The notes: generated by a model from the letters alone, not told the origin. A stretch of 12,463 bases of DNA from Euperipatoides rowelli (GCA_003024985.2 PXIH01S0000151.1); one strand, 5' to 3'. Numbered from the stretch's first letter, positions 1 through 7,929 are shown. Program-made: numbers and translations.

Positions 1-286
1 ATAAAACTTTTGCTTTTATATTTTCCACAAAATAAAATAAATGAAAATACTTGTTTTGAAAAACTTGCTACACACAACGACTGCAGAATATTAATTAATA
101 TAACATTAAAATATACGTGGACGTAAATCAAATACACAAAATCAGTACCGGTATTCACAACAATTTTTAAATAGCCTCATATGATTAGTTAAAATTCAAA
201 TTTTTTTCTAAACAATATTTCACGGACCCCCGATAATCAAGCCACGGACTCCTAGGGGTCCGCGGACCACAGTTTAAGAAACACTG
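1..286 (-). mobile_element. Terminal part of a hAT-type DNA transposon
   Basis: Seen: reading the minus strand from 286, the sequence begins CAGTGTTTCTTAAACTGTGG and continues into a GC-rich subterminal zone (231-268). That zone holds a perfect 12-bp palindrome GGTCCGCGGACC (257-268) and two CACGGAC copies (231-237 and 243-249) in a very AT-rich background. Known: many animal hAT elements end in CAGTG or CAGGG, carry GC-rich subterminal repeats and make 8-bp target duplications. Inference: 286 is an outer boundary, the rest of the element lies left of the window, and the 8-bp duplication would be atatagaa (287-294). Bases 1-230 show no open frame I can assign. The opposite end is not visible, so the family and autonomy cannot be decided. 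Confidence 0.6.
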
Positions 287-290
287 ATAT

Positions 291-545
291 AGAAGTTCAA
301 TATCCCTTTTTATATCATTTTCATATTTTATTACATTTCTAACCTCAACCCCCCCTCCCCCAACCCTAACTCCAACTACGAGTGAAATCTACTTTTCCCC
401 AGCTCTCGGATAATCTAGAAGTTCAATATCCCTTTTTATTATGTTAAGCCTATCATTTTAATATTTTATTACATCTCTAACCTTAACCCTTCCCTGACTC
501 CAACTACGAGTGAAATCTACTTTTACCCAGCTGTTGGATAATCTA
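291..545. repeat. Tandem duplication, about 126-bp unit, two copies
   Basis: Copy 1 is 291-416 and copy 2 is 417-545. Both open with agaagttcaatatcccttt and share the block ctccaactacgagtgaaatc near their ends, finishing in ggataatct. Copy 2 has an insertion of about 12 bases after the opening block. Copy 1 has an expanded C-rich stretch (349-366) that copy 2 lacks. A third unit starts at 546 with nAA and then diverges. The bases 287-290 (atat) resemble the atct that ends the other copies, so an earlier unit seems to have been cut by the neighbouring hAT insertion. Each copy contains a pyrimidine tract followed by CCCAG, resembling a splice acceptor, which may be chance. Confidence 0.85.
349..366 (-). 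other. Putative G-quadruplex motif
   Basis: On the minus strand this reads GGG, TT, GGGGG, A, GGGGGGG. The seven-G run can be split to supply a fourth G-triplet, satisfying the usual four-run pattern with very short loops. It lies in copy 1 of the tandem repeat and is absent from copy 2, so it arose or expanded after duplication, or was lost from copy 2. Folding is inferred from the base pattern only. Confidence 0.45.
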
Positions 546-550
546 NAATT

Positions 551-715
551 ATGTATTTAAATGTTAATAATTTTAAAGAAAAAAAAGTATATCAATATAT
601 TTCACTTGGACGCATATATGCGTCATCAAAGATTTTGGCACAAAAAGATCAAGACGCGAATACGAGTCTTCCGAGTTTATGGGATAATTTTATGTTAAAA
701 ATAAAAAGTATGTAA
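551..715 (+). CDS. Small ORF of 54 codons, possible terminal exon or transposon tail
   Basis: The frame opens at ATG 551 and closes with TAA 713-715. An in-frame TAA lies four codons upstream of the ATG. The second half (609-685) is unusual here: it holds six CpGs and a perfect palindrome, and encodes a mixed, protein-like stretch including LGRIYASSKILAQKDQD and LPSLWDNFML. A polyadenylation signal AATAAA sits at 738-743, directly followed by a GT-rich tract. I do not recognise the protein. It could be the last exon of a gene whose upstream part was disrupted, the tail of a transposase, or a chance frame in non-coding subterminal DNA of a transposon. The GACGCATATATGCGTC motif loosely recalls the subterminal repeats of piggyBac-like elements, a weak inference. 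Confidence 0.3.
   Translation: MYLNVNNFKEKKVYQYISLGRIYASSKILAQKDQDANTSLPSLWDNFMLKIKSM
609..624. repeat. Perfect 16-bp palindrome GACGCATATATGCGTC
   Basis: Every base pairs with its mirror partner; the flanking bases (G608 and A625) do not extend it. With four of the local CpGs nearby at 650-680, it forms the sharpest CpG cluster in the window. Possible readings are a dimer binding site, a CRE/bZIP-like element or a transposon subterminal motif. The sequence alone does not choose between them. Confidence 0.7.
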
Positions 716-737
716 AAAAAAACTAATGTAACCTGTA

Positions 738-751
738 AATAAAGTGTTGTG
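738..751 (+). terminator. Candidate polyadenylation signal with GT-rich downstream element
   Basis: AATAAA at 738-743 is followed at once by gtgttgtg (744-751), 22 bases after the stop of the small ORF. AATAAA is common by chance in DNA this AT-rich, so the support comes from its position and from the GT-rich tract. That tract is closer to the signal than is typical for animal downstream elements. Confidence 0.35.
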
Positions 752-1500
752 AAAAATTGAAACCTTATATTTACTTTACTTATGGCAGTGTTCTAGGTCC
801 ACGATTGAAAATGTTGATTTCAGTTATAAGTACTTAACCGTCATTTACTGTTAAACCTATATCTCTCTGAGTTTACAAGCAAAAATAAATAAATAAAAGT
901 CAGGCTCACTAATATTTGATTTCCAGGCCCAACGTCAGAACTTAGGACACTCTTTTTACAAAAATAATAATTGCAGCTCAAACATTTTACCACTGAATTT
1001 TTACTTCTTGTGGCAGCAATTATTTGTGACATTTGGAAAAATGCTAAGCAAGAGTTCTTAATGACATTGTGTTAAATATTTACAGTATTTTTAAAAAAAA
1101 ATAAAAAAATAATTTTTGTTGATGTTTTAATGAAAAAATTGAATCTTTGCTTTTTATAGCCTATTAGTTATTACCGTAATACTGTGAAACACTCTTTTTT
1201 TATGGGAAAGCTTGATCAAACCACGTTTTAATGCTTTCTAACATTAACAATTTAAAGTTATTATCCTTTGATATGATTTAAATCTATCAATAAAACACCA
1301 TTTTTTTTTACTGTGTGTAGACTTACTATACATAGTAAAACATACAAAGTACACTCAGACTCAGATAGATAAAATTTAAATAAGAATACGATAATTTAAT
1401 GTAAACCAGTAGACTTACTTATTACTTATAAATAAATCTGAATAAATCAAATAATAATAATACAAAATGCAAAATGCAAAAGCACTTTTCAGAGAAACAC
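752..1500. other. AT-rich spacer, no gene recognised
   Basis: This is low-complexity A/T-rich sequence with scattered short T and A runs. I found no supportable gene. A short palindrome with a 2-base centre, TTACTAT/ATAGTAA, is at 1323-1338, and the 11-mer gtagacttact occurs near 1317 and again near 1409. A CAGTGTTC-type start at 785 recalls a hAT terminus and would be on the correct side to be the 3' end of the transposase relic that follows, but no matching partner was found. Confidence 0.5.
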
Positions 1501-2831
1501 TCACAAAAATAAAAATAAATTAAGGCTAGCACTGGGACTGGCATTAAACACTTTGAATAAAAACACTAGTTTAGAGGCCTTTTCAGTTCTTAGTCTGTTT
1601 TGAAGCTTCAAATGAAGTAAACCAAAAGAAGAAAATATTATTTCTTCACTAGCTGAAGATGCTTGGGCAGTCAGAAGTTGTTCAATAATGGGGAATACAT
1701 TAGGATTAACTTTTTAAATTGCTCTTTTGGCTCTTCCACCATTCATAAGCCAACACTTGCGACACCACAGATCCATTGAAAAATGATTCCTGGAACAGTG
1801 AAGCATGAACCTGGAACTTCACTTTTAATGGTAGAAGAAAACTTGACTCATAGTTTGAACTTGTAAAATCAAGTCCCAGTATCTTCTCGTTTTTACTTAG
1901 TTGACGTTCAGTGTTATTGATTTGCTTTGAATCAAGCATGTAAGCAAGAAAATGAGCTGGCGTCAAAGCTATATTATATCTGTTTATAAATTTCTTCTTA
2001 ATATTCTCATCTCGTGTCACATACCATATATGTTTTTTAAGTTGTTTCCATAGATGCACAACATGAGCAATGGAACATAAGTCAAGACTTTCAGCGATAA
2101 GCTTCAAAATGCAAATCATAACGTGAACATTCCTCTTAAGCATAACATTTGCTACTTTTGCTTCCACATTACTATCAATTTTCTTCAGATTATCTTCACA
2201 GATTTTTAGAAGTGTAGGCCAGACTTTAATGTAAGCATCCAGAAAATCCACTAAACTGTTCCAATGGGTTTCAGCTGGTATAAGTTTTGGAGCACCTGAT
2301 TGTCTTTAGAGAGCATTTGCAAAATGTTTGTTTAAAAAATATTTAACAACATTGAGAACATGTTCGTTCAGATTAGGAAACTGACAGTCATTGGCTAAGA
2401 GATTCAAAAGATGTGCGGAACAGCAATAGGTTACCACATTCATATCTTCGTGGTTTTCTAGCAAACCACACATAAGTGAAAAAGTAGGTACTTTATCTGT
2501 CACAACTGAACACGCAACACACCACAACTCTTCTTCACATTTATTGATGCTATTAGACGCTATCTCAGCCAGATTTCCTGATATGTCCACAGTATCTACC
2601 AAATACGTATCCCCTTCCCCTGTTGCAGTTGTTACTGTTACACACACTATTGGTTCATTATGGGCATTTGACTATCCATTAATCCCTACACAATTTTATT
2701 TTTTAACACTGAAGAACACTTGTATTTTCTTCCTTTTCTTTTCTATTTGGAGGATTATAACCAGGACACAGTTGATGCATTAGCTGGACAAATTGTGGGT
2801 TTTCCACACTGCGAAATGCACAGGTATTCTT
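1501..2831 (-). pseudogene. Broken hAT-superfamily transposase
   Basis: hAT transposases cut and paste DNA in the nucleus using an RNase H-like D-D-E core split by a helical insertion. In minus-strand order, 2831-2706 encodes an N-terminal block (ENPQFVQLMHQLCPGYNPP, matching the usual PF..ven..F...L.P.Y..P). Then 2702-2309 holds the first core part, with SNAHNEP, SVVTDK and CSAHLLNLLA. Next, 2305-1709 starts with ETHWNSLVDFLDAYIKVWP and contains the helical insertion and EWWKS. Finally 1713-1501 holds the hATC dimerisation block (LLTAQASSASEEIIFSSFG, then HLKLQNRL). Lesions are a frameshift near 2705, a TAG (2674-2672) where families have the Trp of DGW, a TAA at 2308-2306, and a frameshift in the A-run at 1715-1711. 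The usual Asp of DGW reads Asn. The two stops flank segments in one frame, so damage is light. The BED zinc finger and start are not found. It is not functional. Confidence 0.88.
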
Positions 2832-3171
2832 CTATATAAGAACAATCTACATACAAATTTTTGCTTTTACAAGCAATAGTAATTTACACCAAATTTTCTA
2901 AATAACGAATACTTGTCACTTTTTTGAACCCTAATGCCTTGAGTGAAACTTAATTGGCCTATAATTAATTAAATAACTGATAGAAAATTGTTACATTTTA
3001 TCTTGGATTAATAAATTTTAACTGGGACATACTGTAATGAATAAAAATATGGAATTTTTAGCCAAGGCTAGCCAGTACTGTATAGTACAATACAGTAATA
3101 GTGAAGCTGAAATGTACGCTTACACATACTGTCATACACACATGTATACCATATCTAATTAAATTATAAAA
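2832..3171. other. AT-rich spacer between two transposase relics
   Basis: The missing N-terminus of the hAT relic should lie here on the minus strand. A partly open frame at about 2950-2832 (including YLENLV and ACKSKNLY) shows no convincing BED finger, so I do not extend the pseudogene. The right half contains ACATACTGTA (3027-3036) and an inverted repeat TACTGTAT/ATACAGTA (3076-3097, 6-base loop), which resemble decayed transposon termini. Confidence 0.4.
3076..3097. repeat. Short inverted repeat TACTGTAT...ATACAGTA
   Basis: Two perfect 8-bp arms (3076-3083 and 3090-3097) enclose the loop agtaca. The arm contains TACTGTA, the 7-mer repeated through the window. It lies about 75 bases before the first trace of the Tigger-like coding remnant, so it could be two terminal repeats meeting head to head or one terminus with a chance mirror. 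Confidence 0.5.
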
Positions 3172-3357
3172 GTGAGAAAAGCCTTACCCATTAGCTGAAA
3201 CTTGAAGTGATAATGCATATTGATAAAGGTCAGCGAAGCAAAGATATTTGCCAGGCAATGAATCTTTCAGCATCAATATTGCGGACGATTTATATTAATA
3301 AGGATAAGATTTGTAAGACAGCAGAATGTGTGGTCGGCGCTGTAAAAATGGCACACA
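3172..3357 (+). pseudogene. Tigger/pogo transposase remnant, CENP-B-type N-terminal HTH
   Basis: Tigger/pogo transposases bind their terminal repeats through an N-terminal psq/CENP-B helix-turn-helix. Here 3172-3195 gives RKALPIS, a frameshift follows at about 3195, and 3195-3357 gives KLEVIMHIDKGQRSKDICQA followed by MNLSASILRTIYINKDKI. This matches the family pattern K.eVI..ie.G.r..dI...l.ls.STvrtI...k.kI closely, including spacing. The second DNA-binding domain and the DDE catalytic domain are not recognisable. The nearest open frame after the HTH begins in another frame at 3362. It is on the opposite strand from the hAT relic and is a separate element. An alternative is a Jerky-like or other psq-domain gene fragment. 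It is certainly non-functional as it stands. Confidence 0.7.
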
Positions 3358-3361
3358 TTAA

Positions 3362-3601
3362 GCAAAGGCTGTATCTTTATTTGATGATTTAAAAAAAAAA
3401 AGAACTAGAGAAGATGATGATATTAGATTAAATATAGTGAAAAAGCGTTATAATTCAGGGAAAACTATGGTTGTTTTGAGAGATTTAAAAAGTGTACAAA
3501 CATACTGTAGTTTAAAAATAGGCTTTCAGATGTTTAGTTACAGCTATAAATGCAGATTTTGTAATATTAATAACAGGGAGGTAGGCTATCTTCCAGTTTA
3601 A
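3362..3601 (+). pseudogene. Frameshifted possible continuation of the Tigger-like remnant
   Basis: The reading frame is open for 79 codons from the stop at 3359-3361 to TAA 3599-3601, without a good start codon. It begins AKAVSLFDDLKKKRTREDDD, resembling the AK.LF..LK helix that precedes the second HTH of Tigger/CENP-B proteins. The rest (NIVKKRYNSGKTMVVLRDL onward) is not recognised and the GWF.rFK motif is absent. Relative to the HTH it is in another frame and about 30 residues too close, suggesting a deletion plus frameshift. It contains ACATACTGTA at 3500-3509, so the true remnant may end before that. Only the first 15-20 codons support family membership. Confidence 0.35.
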
Positions 3602-4080
3602 TTTTACATATCACAAGTACACAAAACATTACCTCCCTCCCATTCTCTACAATTTCATACTAAGATATGGTAATTGCTTGCAACCATAACAGTTATAGAT
3701 AGATTGCCTTAAAAAAAATACTTAAAAGTGATTTTAAATTGACTTCTAAACTAAAACTTTAAGCTTGTAAAACTGTATAACTTTTGAGCTCAAATTGCCC
3801 CTAATTTTTTTCAAAGTCAGTATAAAATGTTGGCTGATAAAGACACCGGAAGTGGATATAAAAGCACTTCTAATCTGCAGAAGTGTATCGGTATTCTTTT
3901 GTTTAGGCTATGTTTATTCACATAAACTTTTTACAGGTAAACATCAAATTTTAATGCTCACTTATTAGTGATCCGAAAAATTTAAAACACAAATTTTTTT
4001 TGTTTGAATTTTGGATTTTTTTTAAAGAAATATTTTAATGCTAAAGCTCTTAATTTTATAATTAAAATTTTTCTATTGCC
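3602..4080. other. AT-rich spacer, no gene recognised
   Basis: There is no open frame or motif I can assign. A TATAAAA-like box (3857-3863) lies in a small region with AAGTG/CACTT inverted arms and ACCG...CGGT at its ends (about 3843-3893). This could be a chance structure or a worn core promoter, but no transcript start or downstream ORF supports it. Confidence 0.4.
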
Positions 4081-4141
4081 ATCCAGAATTTTAGATGCCT
4101 GGCTATACCAGTTATGTATAGCCTGATATCTAAAATTGGAT
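4081..4141. repeat. Imperfect 61-nt hairpin, miRNA-precursor-sized
   Basis: The arms 4081-4108 and 4116-4141 pair as three perfect blocks: atcca/tggat (5 bp), attttagat/atctaaaat (9 bp) and ggctatac/gtatagcc (8 bp). They are separated by a 2-base bulge (GA at 4086-4087) and a 4x4 internal loop, with the 7-base loop cagttat. That is 22 Watson-Crick pairs. Weak pairing continues outside (gcc with ggt). The length and bulge pattern would fit a microRNA precursor, but a worn inverted-repeat MITE is just as compatible. Transcription is not shown by anything here. Confidence 0.55.
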
Positions 4142-4365
4142 AGGTAGCCTACAGCTTCTTTTCATTATAACCTAAATAAAATTAATATTTTTATGCTATC
4201 GCTATATTCTATAATTCCTAACTAATTCCAACTAAAATAATGTTTACCTAATAACTAAAATATATTTAGTAAAATTTAAAAATTTATTCAAGCATTTTGA
4301 ATTTTACTTGTAATGTGCACTAGGAAATTGTATTTTTTTTATTATAAAAGATATATTTTTTTATC
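4142..4365. other. AT-rich spacer
   Basis: Extremely A/T-rich sequence with no assignable content, apart from one TAGCCTA motif (4145-4151). Confidence 0.4.
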
Positions 4366-4389
4366 ATTGATTATAATATTATAATCAAT
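4366..4389. repeat. Perfect 24-bp AT palindrome
   Basis: ATTGATTATAAT is followed directly by its exact reverse complement with no spacer. The flanking bases (C4365 and A4390) end the symmetry. It could extrude as a cruciform or bind a homodimeric factor; the ATTGATTAT half-site resembles homeodomain-type AT-rich sites. In DNA this AT-rich a long A/T palindrome is less surprising than its length suggests. Confidence 0.65.
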
Positions 4390-6057
4390 ATAATATTTTT
4401 ATAAATGTTGAAATTTATAAATTTATATGCTTTGAAAGAGATTTCTGAAATTCTTCGATAAAATACATCTAACTATACTATAATTTCAAATTTGTGCAAG
4501 AAAATAGGTTTTCTTATAAAATAACAAGAAGGATGGAAAGATCGACAATTGAATATTTTTTTTTTAATTTTGAAATGTGTAAATAAAAGATTTTTTTGAG
4601 AGTGTTTAATATCAAAATTCAAAACATTATTATATTAAAATATGATGATTTTTTTTTAATTGTTTTTATTTATGAAGTCATATTTTACATGTTTTGATCA
4701 CATGATCACTCAATTCTAGAAACTTTTAGATGAAGAACTGCCACTTCTCTGTATATTTTTTCAATTGAATTCCAGCTTGAAATTCAAATTGTAATTTTAT
4801 ATCTTAATACGATATATTGTTGATTGCTCACAGTTTGAGAGCTTGACAAAAAATAATAGATTTAGCAGTTTTTTAATTTTGTTTTAATAATGAACCGAAA
4901 AAAAAAAACATTCAATAAATAAATAAATTTTAATTAATTATTTTTAATAAGACTGATAATTTCTATTTCACCAGTTAGTTTTTTTTTAACATTTTGCCTC
5001 TAATTGAGTTAGTATTTTTGGTTTTAATTTTTAGAATTTGTACTAAATTTTGATTGAAAAATGTATTGGTTTATCACCATTATGACTTCTAGTAATTTAC
5101 GAAGGGAACAGATAACCAATGTTTACAACTTACTATTTTCAAAAAAAAAAATTAAAGGATTAAAGTAAGTTGAAAATTTAAGTGATAAAAATAGTAATTA
5201 GGTTTATAAACATAAGCAAAGACCCGGCCACCTCATGTTTTCTCTACCTTGTCTTTAATAGCATGCATTAACATTACTAGCCCCTATCCATGTCTCAGTG
5301 CAGACTAATCAAGCTTAGCAAAAAATATAATTAACCATGATTTGGCTAATTATAGTAGACAAATTTTAGAAAAAATATGATGTTCATACAAAAATAAATT
5401 TTAATATTGAAAATTTTCTTTATAAAAATTGTATTTAAAAATACATACTGTAAATAGGATTTTGGATAATCATGCTGAGCCCAAAAATTAGCAAAATCTT
5501 AGGTTTATTAGCATTTGGCTAAAATGTTAGTGGAGCTTAAGCTTTAACTATTATTCTAATTTTTCACATTTTTTAACAGCAAAATTATGAAAATTTAAAT
5601 TTGAGTCAAAAACAATGTGATCCAAATATTTAATGTAGACTAATTTTTTTTTTCTTTCTTTCCCCTCATTTTTTCCTTACTAAAATAACATAGATGTGAA
5701 TAAAAATATAAAAGACATACTGTAATTCCATTATTATCTAAAACAACATAATCATTACTTAGATAACTAAAAAATGTTTAATCATCTGTGTAAATTAATA
5801 GATAGTTAAAGGTATACTATCACTAAAACTATTTAGTGCATATAGAAAAGTTATCATTATAATTAATAAAGATACAAATTTTAATTTTTTTCTATTTTGA
5901 TGTTTCCTTAATTTTATATTAATAAAGGACTTCCAGTTTCTGGTTTGGTGAGATTACAATTGTTATTGAAGGTCTCATAAAGCAAAGTGAGAAATAAATT
6001 TAAAATCATGTAAGATAGATTTAAAAGTAATACAATTGTATTTATTCATATTATTGA
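4390..6057. other. Long AT-rich stretch without recognisable genes
   Basis: No ORF, RNA gene or domain was found. A less AT-rich patch at 5221-5320 (starting gacccggccacctcatg) interrupts the background but has no coherent frame that I recognise. Two copies of ACATACTGTA are at 5443-5452 and 5715-5724. A double TGATCA palindrome is near 4696-4709. Confidence 0.45.
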
Positions 6058-6495
6058 ATTATAATAGTGCAGCATATGCTGGATAAAAATATTTGTACTG
6101 CAGGATATCGAGAATGTCATCAAAGGTGGCCCTACCAAATAAGTACATCACCCCTATTTTTTGACCCAAAGTTAGGTAACATGTTCCATTGTAACAAGTG
6201 TGCCATCACATACTGAAACTTATTGATCACTCAAAGAAATCCAAGCTGTGCCATCACTGCCATGAAATTGTGTCCCCCCTCCTAGTTTTTACATCATCAA
6301 AGGTTCAAGTGAGTATTTCCATGAGTCAAAGATGAGCACTGTTTTGAAAAACAACCTTTAAAAAATTCATATTCTAGCCAAACAAGTGTGCCTGAGGCAG
6401 TTTTGCAGTGCATTGTGGTAAATCTAAGGTTCATTAGCATGTTGCCGAACAAGGGTGCTACCCATCAAATCCCCCTCCCCCTTCTGAATGAATGA
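6058..6495 (+). other. GC-shifted island with short Cys-containing frames and splice-like borders
   Basis: Composition changes clearly from its flanks. Frame A is open from 6058 (ATG 6076) to TGA 6214. It encodes a mixed sequence with CHQRWPYQISTSPLFFDPKL and ending FHCNKCAITY. Frame B is open 6195-6335 with SKKSKLCHHCHEIVSP, so together the two frames give two CxxC pairs about 20 residues apart, as in zinc-binding folds, across one frameshift. A third frame is open 6325-6495. A splice-acceptor-like tgtactgcag ends at 6103 and a strong donor-like GTGAGT starts at 6309. A related motif aacaagtgtgcc recurs at about 6193, 6380 and (altered) 6447, which argues instead for a worn non-coding repeat. 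I do not recognise a family. Confidence 0.35.
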
Positions 6496-7188
6496 TAAAT
6501 GTACAATACATGTGCATTTGATCAACATTCTACAGTAGTATAATTTTTGTTCCTTGTCCTTCCAAATATTCCTGTTTTTTTTCTAATGTTCAAAATTTAC
6601 AGCTCATTTCATTGTATTGTAAAAGTATTATTAATTTTATAATTAATGTAGCTTTTATTTCCTCCTAATTTTTTTTTACTTTGCTTGTAAATATCTATCA
6701 TCTTAAATGTTAATGGTATTACTTATTTTAAAAACTTTTCAAAATTAGTATCATTCTTATTAATTATAGGAATTTTTTTTTTATATTATGTATCTAAATG
6801 GCCTAGCGTTAGTGTTAATCGATTCTTTTTTTTAATTGTTGCAAAAAAAAATATAATATATAGATTAATATTCACTGGATATTTGGGTGTCATTGCAAAC
6901 TTGCCATCAATCATGCTGTAAAATAGTTCAATAACTGGCTATACTTCCCATGATTGATTTTGTCATTGTTTGTACCTGCTGTGTCATCGATTATAGTATT
7001 TGCACAAATCTTAGCCCGAAGCCAGTGTTCTCTTCAATTTTCTGCATGGAATTTTAAATAGAAAGCTGTCTAGATTTCTGATTCAAAATAGTTGTGAAGT
7101 ATAGGGATATAAGAAAAGCATTTTGCTTAAACTGAACCTACAAATTGTGGGTTGAATTGTGTCTTCATTTCTTTCTATTTTTCTTGAG
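6496..7188. other. AT-rich spacer with a wide inverted repeat
   Basis: No gene was recognised. The stretch 6880-7040 is a little less AT-rich and contains perfect arms ATCAATCATG (6906-6915) and CATGATTGAT (6949-6958) separated by 33 bases. Confidence 0.4.
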
Positions 7189-7202
7189 GAGAGAGAGAGA
7201 GA
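7189..7202. repeat. (GA)7 microsatellite
   Basis: Seven uninterrupted GA units follow a gag lead-in and end in gaaaag. A simple-sequence tract with no further context. Confidence 0.85.
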
Positions 7203-7929
7203 AAAGATATTGCTTAAATAATCCGCCTGCTGTCTCTAATTGACCTGAGAAATTGATGAATTGTTTTCAATTTATTTAAACACAAACTTTGAAACGTTTG
7301 TTAAATCTAGCATTAAGTAGAATCTTTCTTTTTTTTTCTCTGATCGTTTTTTCTTAGCCTTTAAATCTGTTTTTTTTTTTCCTTTCTTCCATTTTTCTAA
7401 GACATTTTTTTTAAAAAGTATTGTAACTGTCGTAATAAATCATTAAAACATGGCAAGTTTTGATATACCTAATTGTCGAATCATTTTAGATTAGATTAAT
7501 TTTATTAAATAAATTTAATATAAAGTGCAATTTATTCAGCATTATGGTTGAAAAATATTTAGCTTTAATGGCAGTAAAATGATTGGCAAATTGATCTCAC
7601 CCTCCTTCCCTCCTATCTTCCTAAAAATTAGTTCTTGGCAGTGTTATTTATATTTATTTGTAGGATTTCTGTTTATTGATCCCTTTTCACATTTAGAAAC
7701 CTTTGCATTTTTTTTAAATATCCATTTATATCTTCTGCCCAGAAAAATATATTTGGCTATTATTGTATATAAGTAGTCCAACATCATTGATACTTTATTA
7801 TTTTATTTCACCATATTAATAATAATAATTCTAATGCTAACTTTATGTTTCTTATAAATTATTTTTATCATATTTTAACNCATTAGGTTTCATAAATGAA
7901 TAAGCCATTCACTGATTTAAAAAAAATGC
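7203..7929. other. AT-rich spacer
   Basis: Homopolymer T tracts, a short (AAT)n near 7818 and one ambiguous base (N at 7880) are present. A 65-codon frame at 7579-7776 is hydrophobic and F/L/I-rich because of T-rich sequence, and is not credible as a gene. Confidence 0.45.

Noticed and set aside
841-1032. 63-codon minus-strand frame with two cysteines, considered as a BED-type zinc finger
   Set aside because: It lies on the C-terminal side of the hAT relic, has no matching His pair or aromatic BED signature, and its second half is the low-complexity translation of AT-rich DNA.
2544-2783. 79-codon plus-strand frame
   Set aside because: It is antisense to the hAT transposase relic, whose family motifs are clear on the minus strand.
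2832-2950. Extension of the hAT relic to its N-terminal BED finger
   Set aside because: Partly open frames exist but no C..C...H...H pattern in a consistent register could be found.
3843-3893. Core promoter with TATAAAA box
   Set aside because: TATA-like words are frequent in this composition, and no downstream ORF or initiator supports transcription.
6906-6958. microRNA precursor from ATCAATCATG/CATGATTGAT arms
   Set aside because: Only 10 bp pair, around a 33-base unpaired loop, which is too little stem for a precursor.
7579-7776. 65-codon hydrophobic frame, considered as a small membrane protein
   Set aside because: The F/L/I/Y richness is what T-rich DNA yields by chance. There is no promoter, poly(A) signal or family resemblance.
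546-7880. Ambiguous bases N at 546 and 7880 as biological signals
   Set aside because: They are single unresolved bases from sequencing or assembly; the one at 546 is probably G by comparison with the repeat unit (ctagaa).
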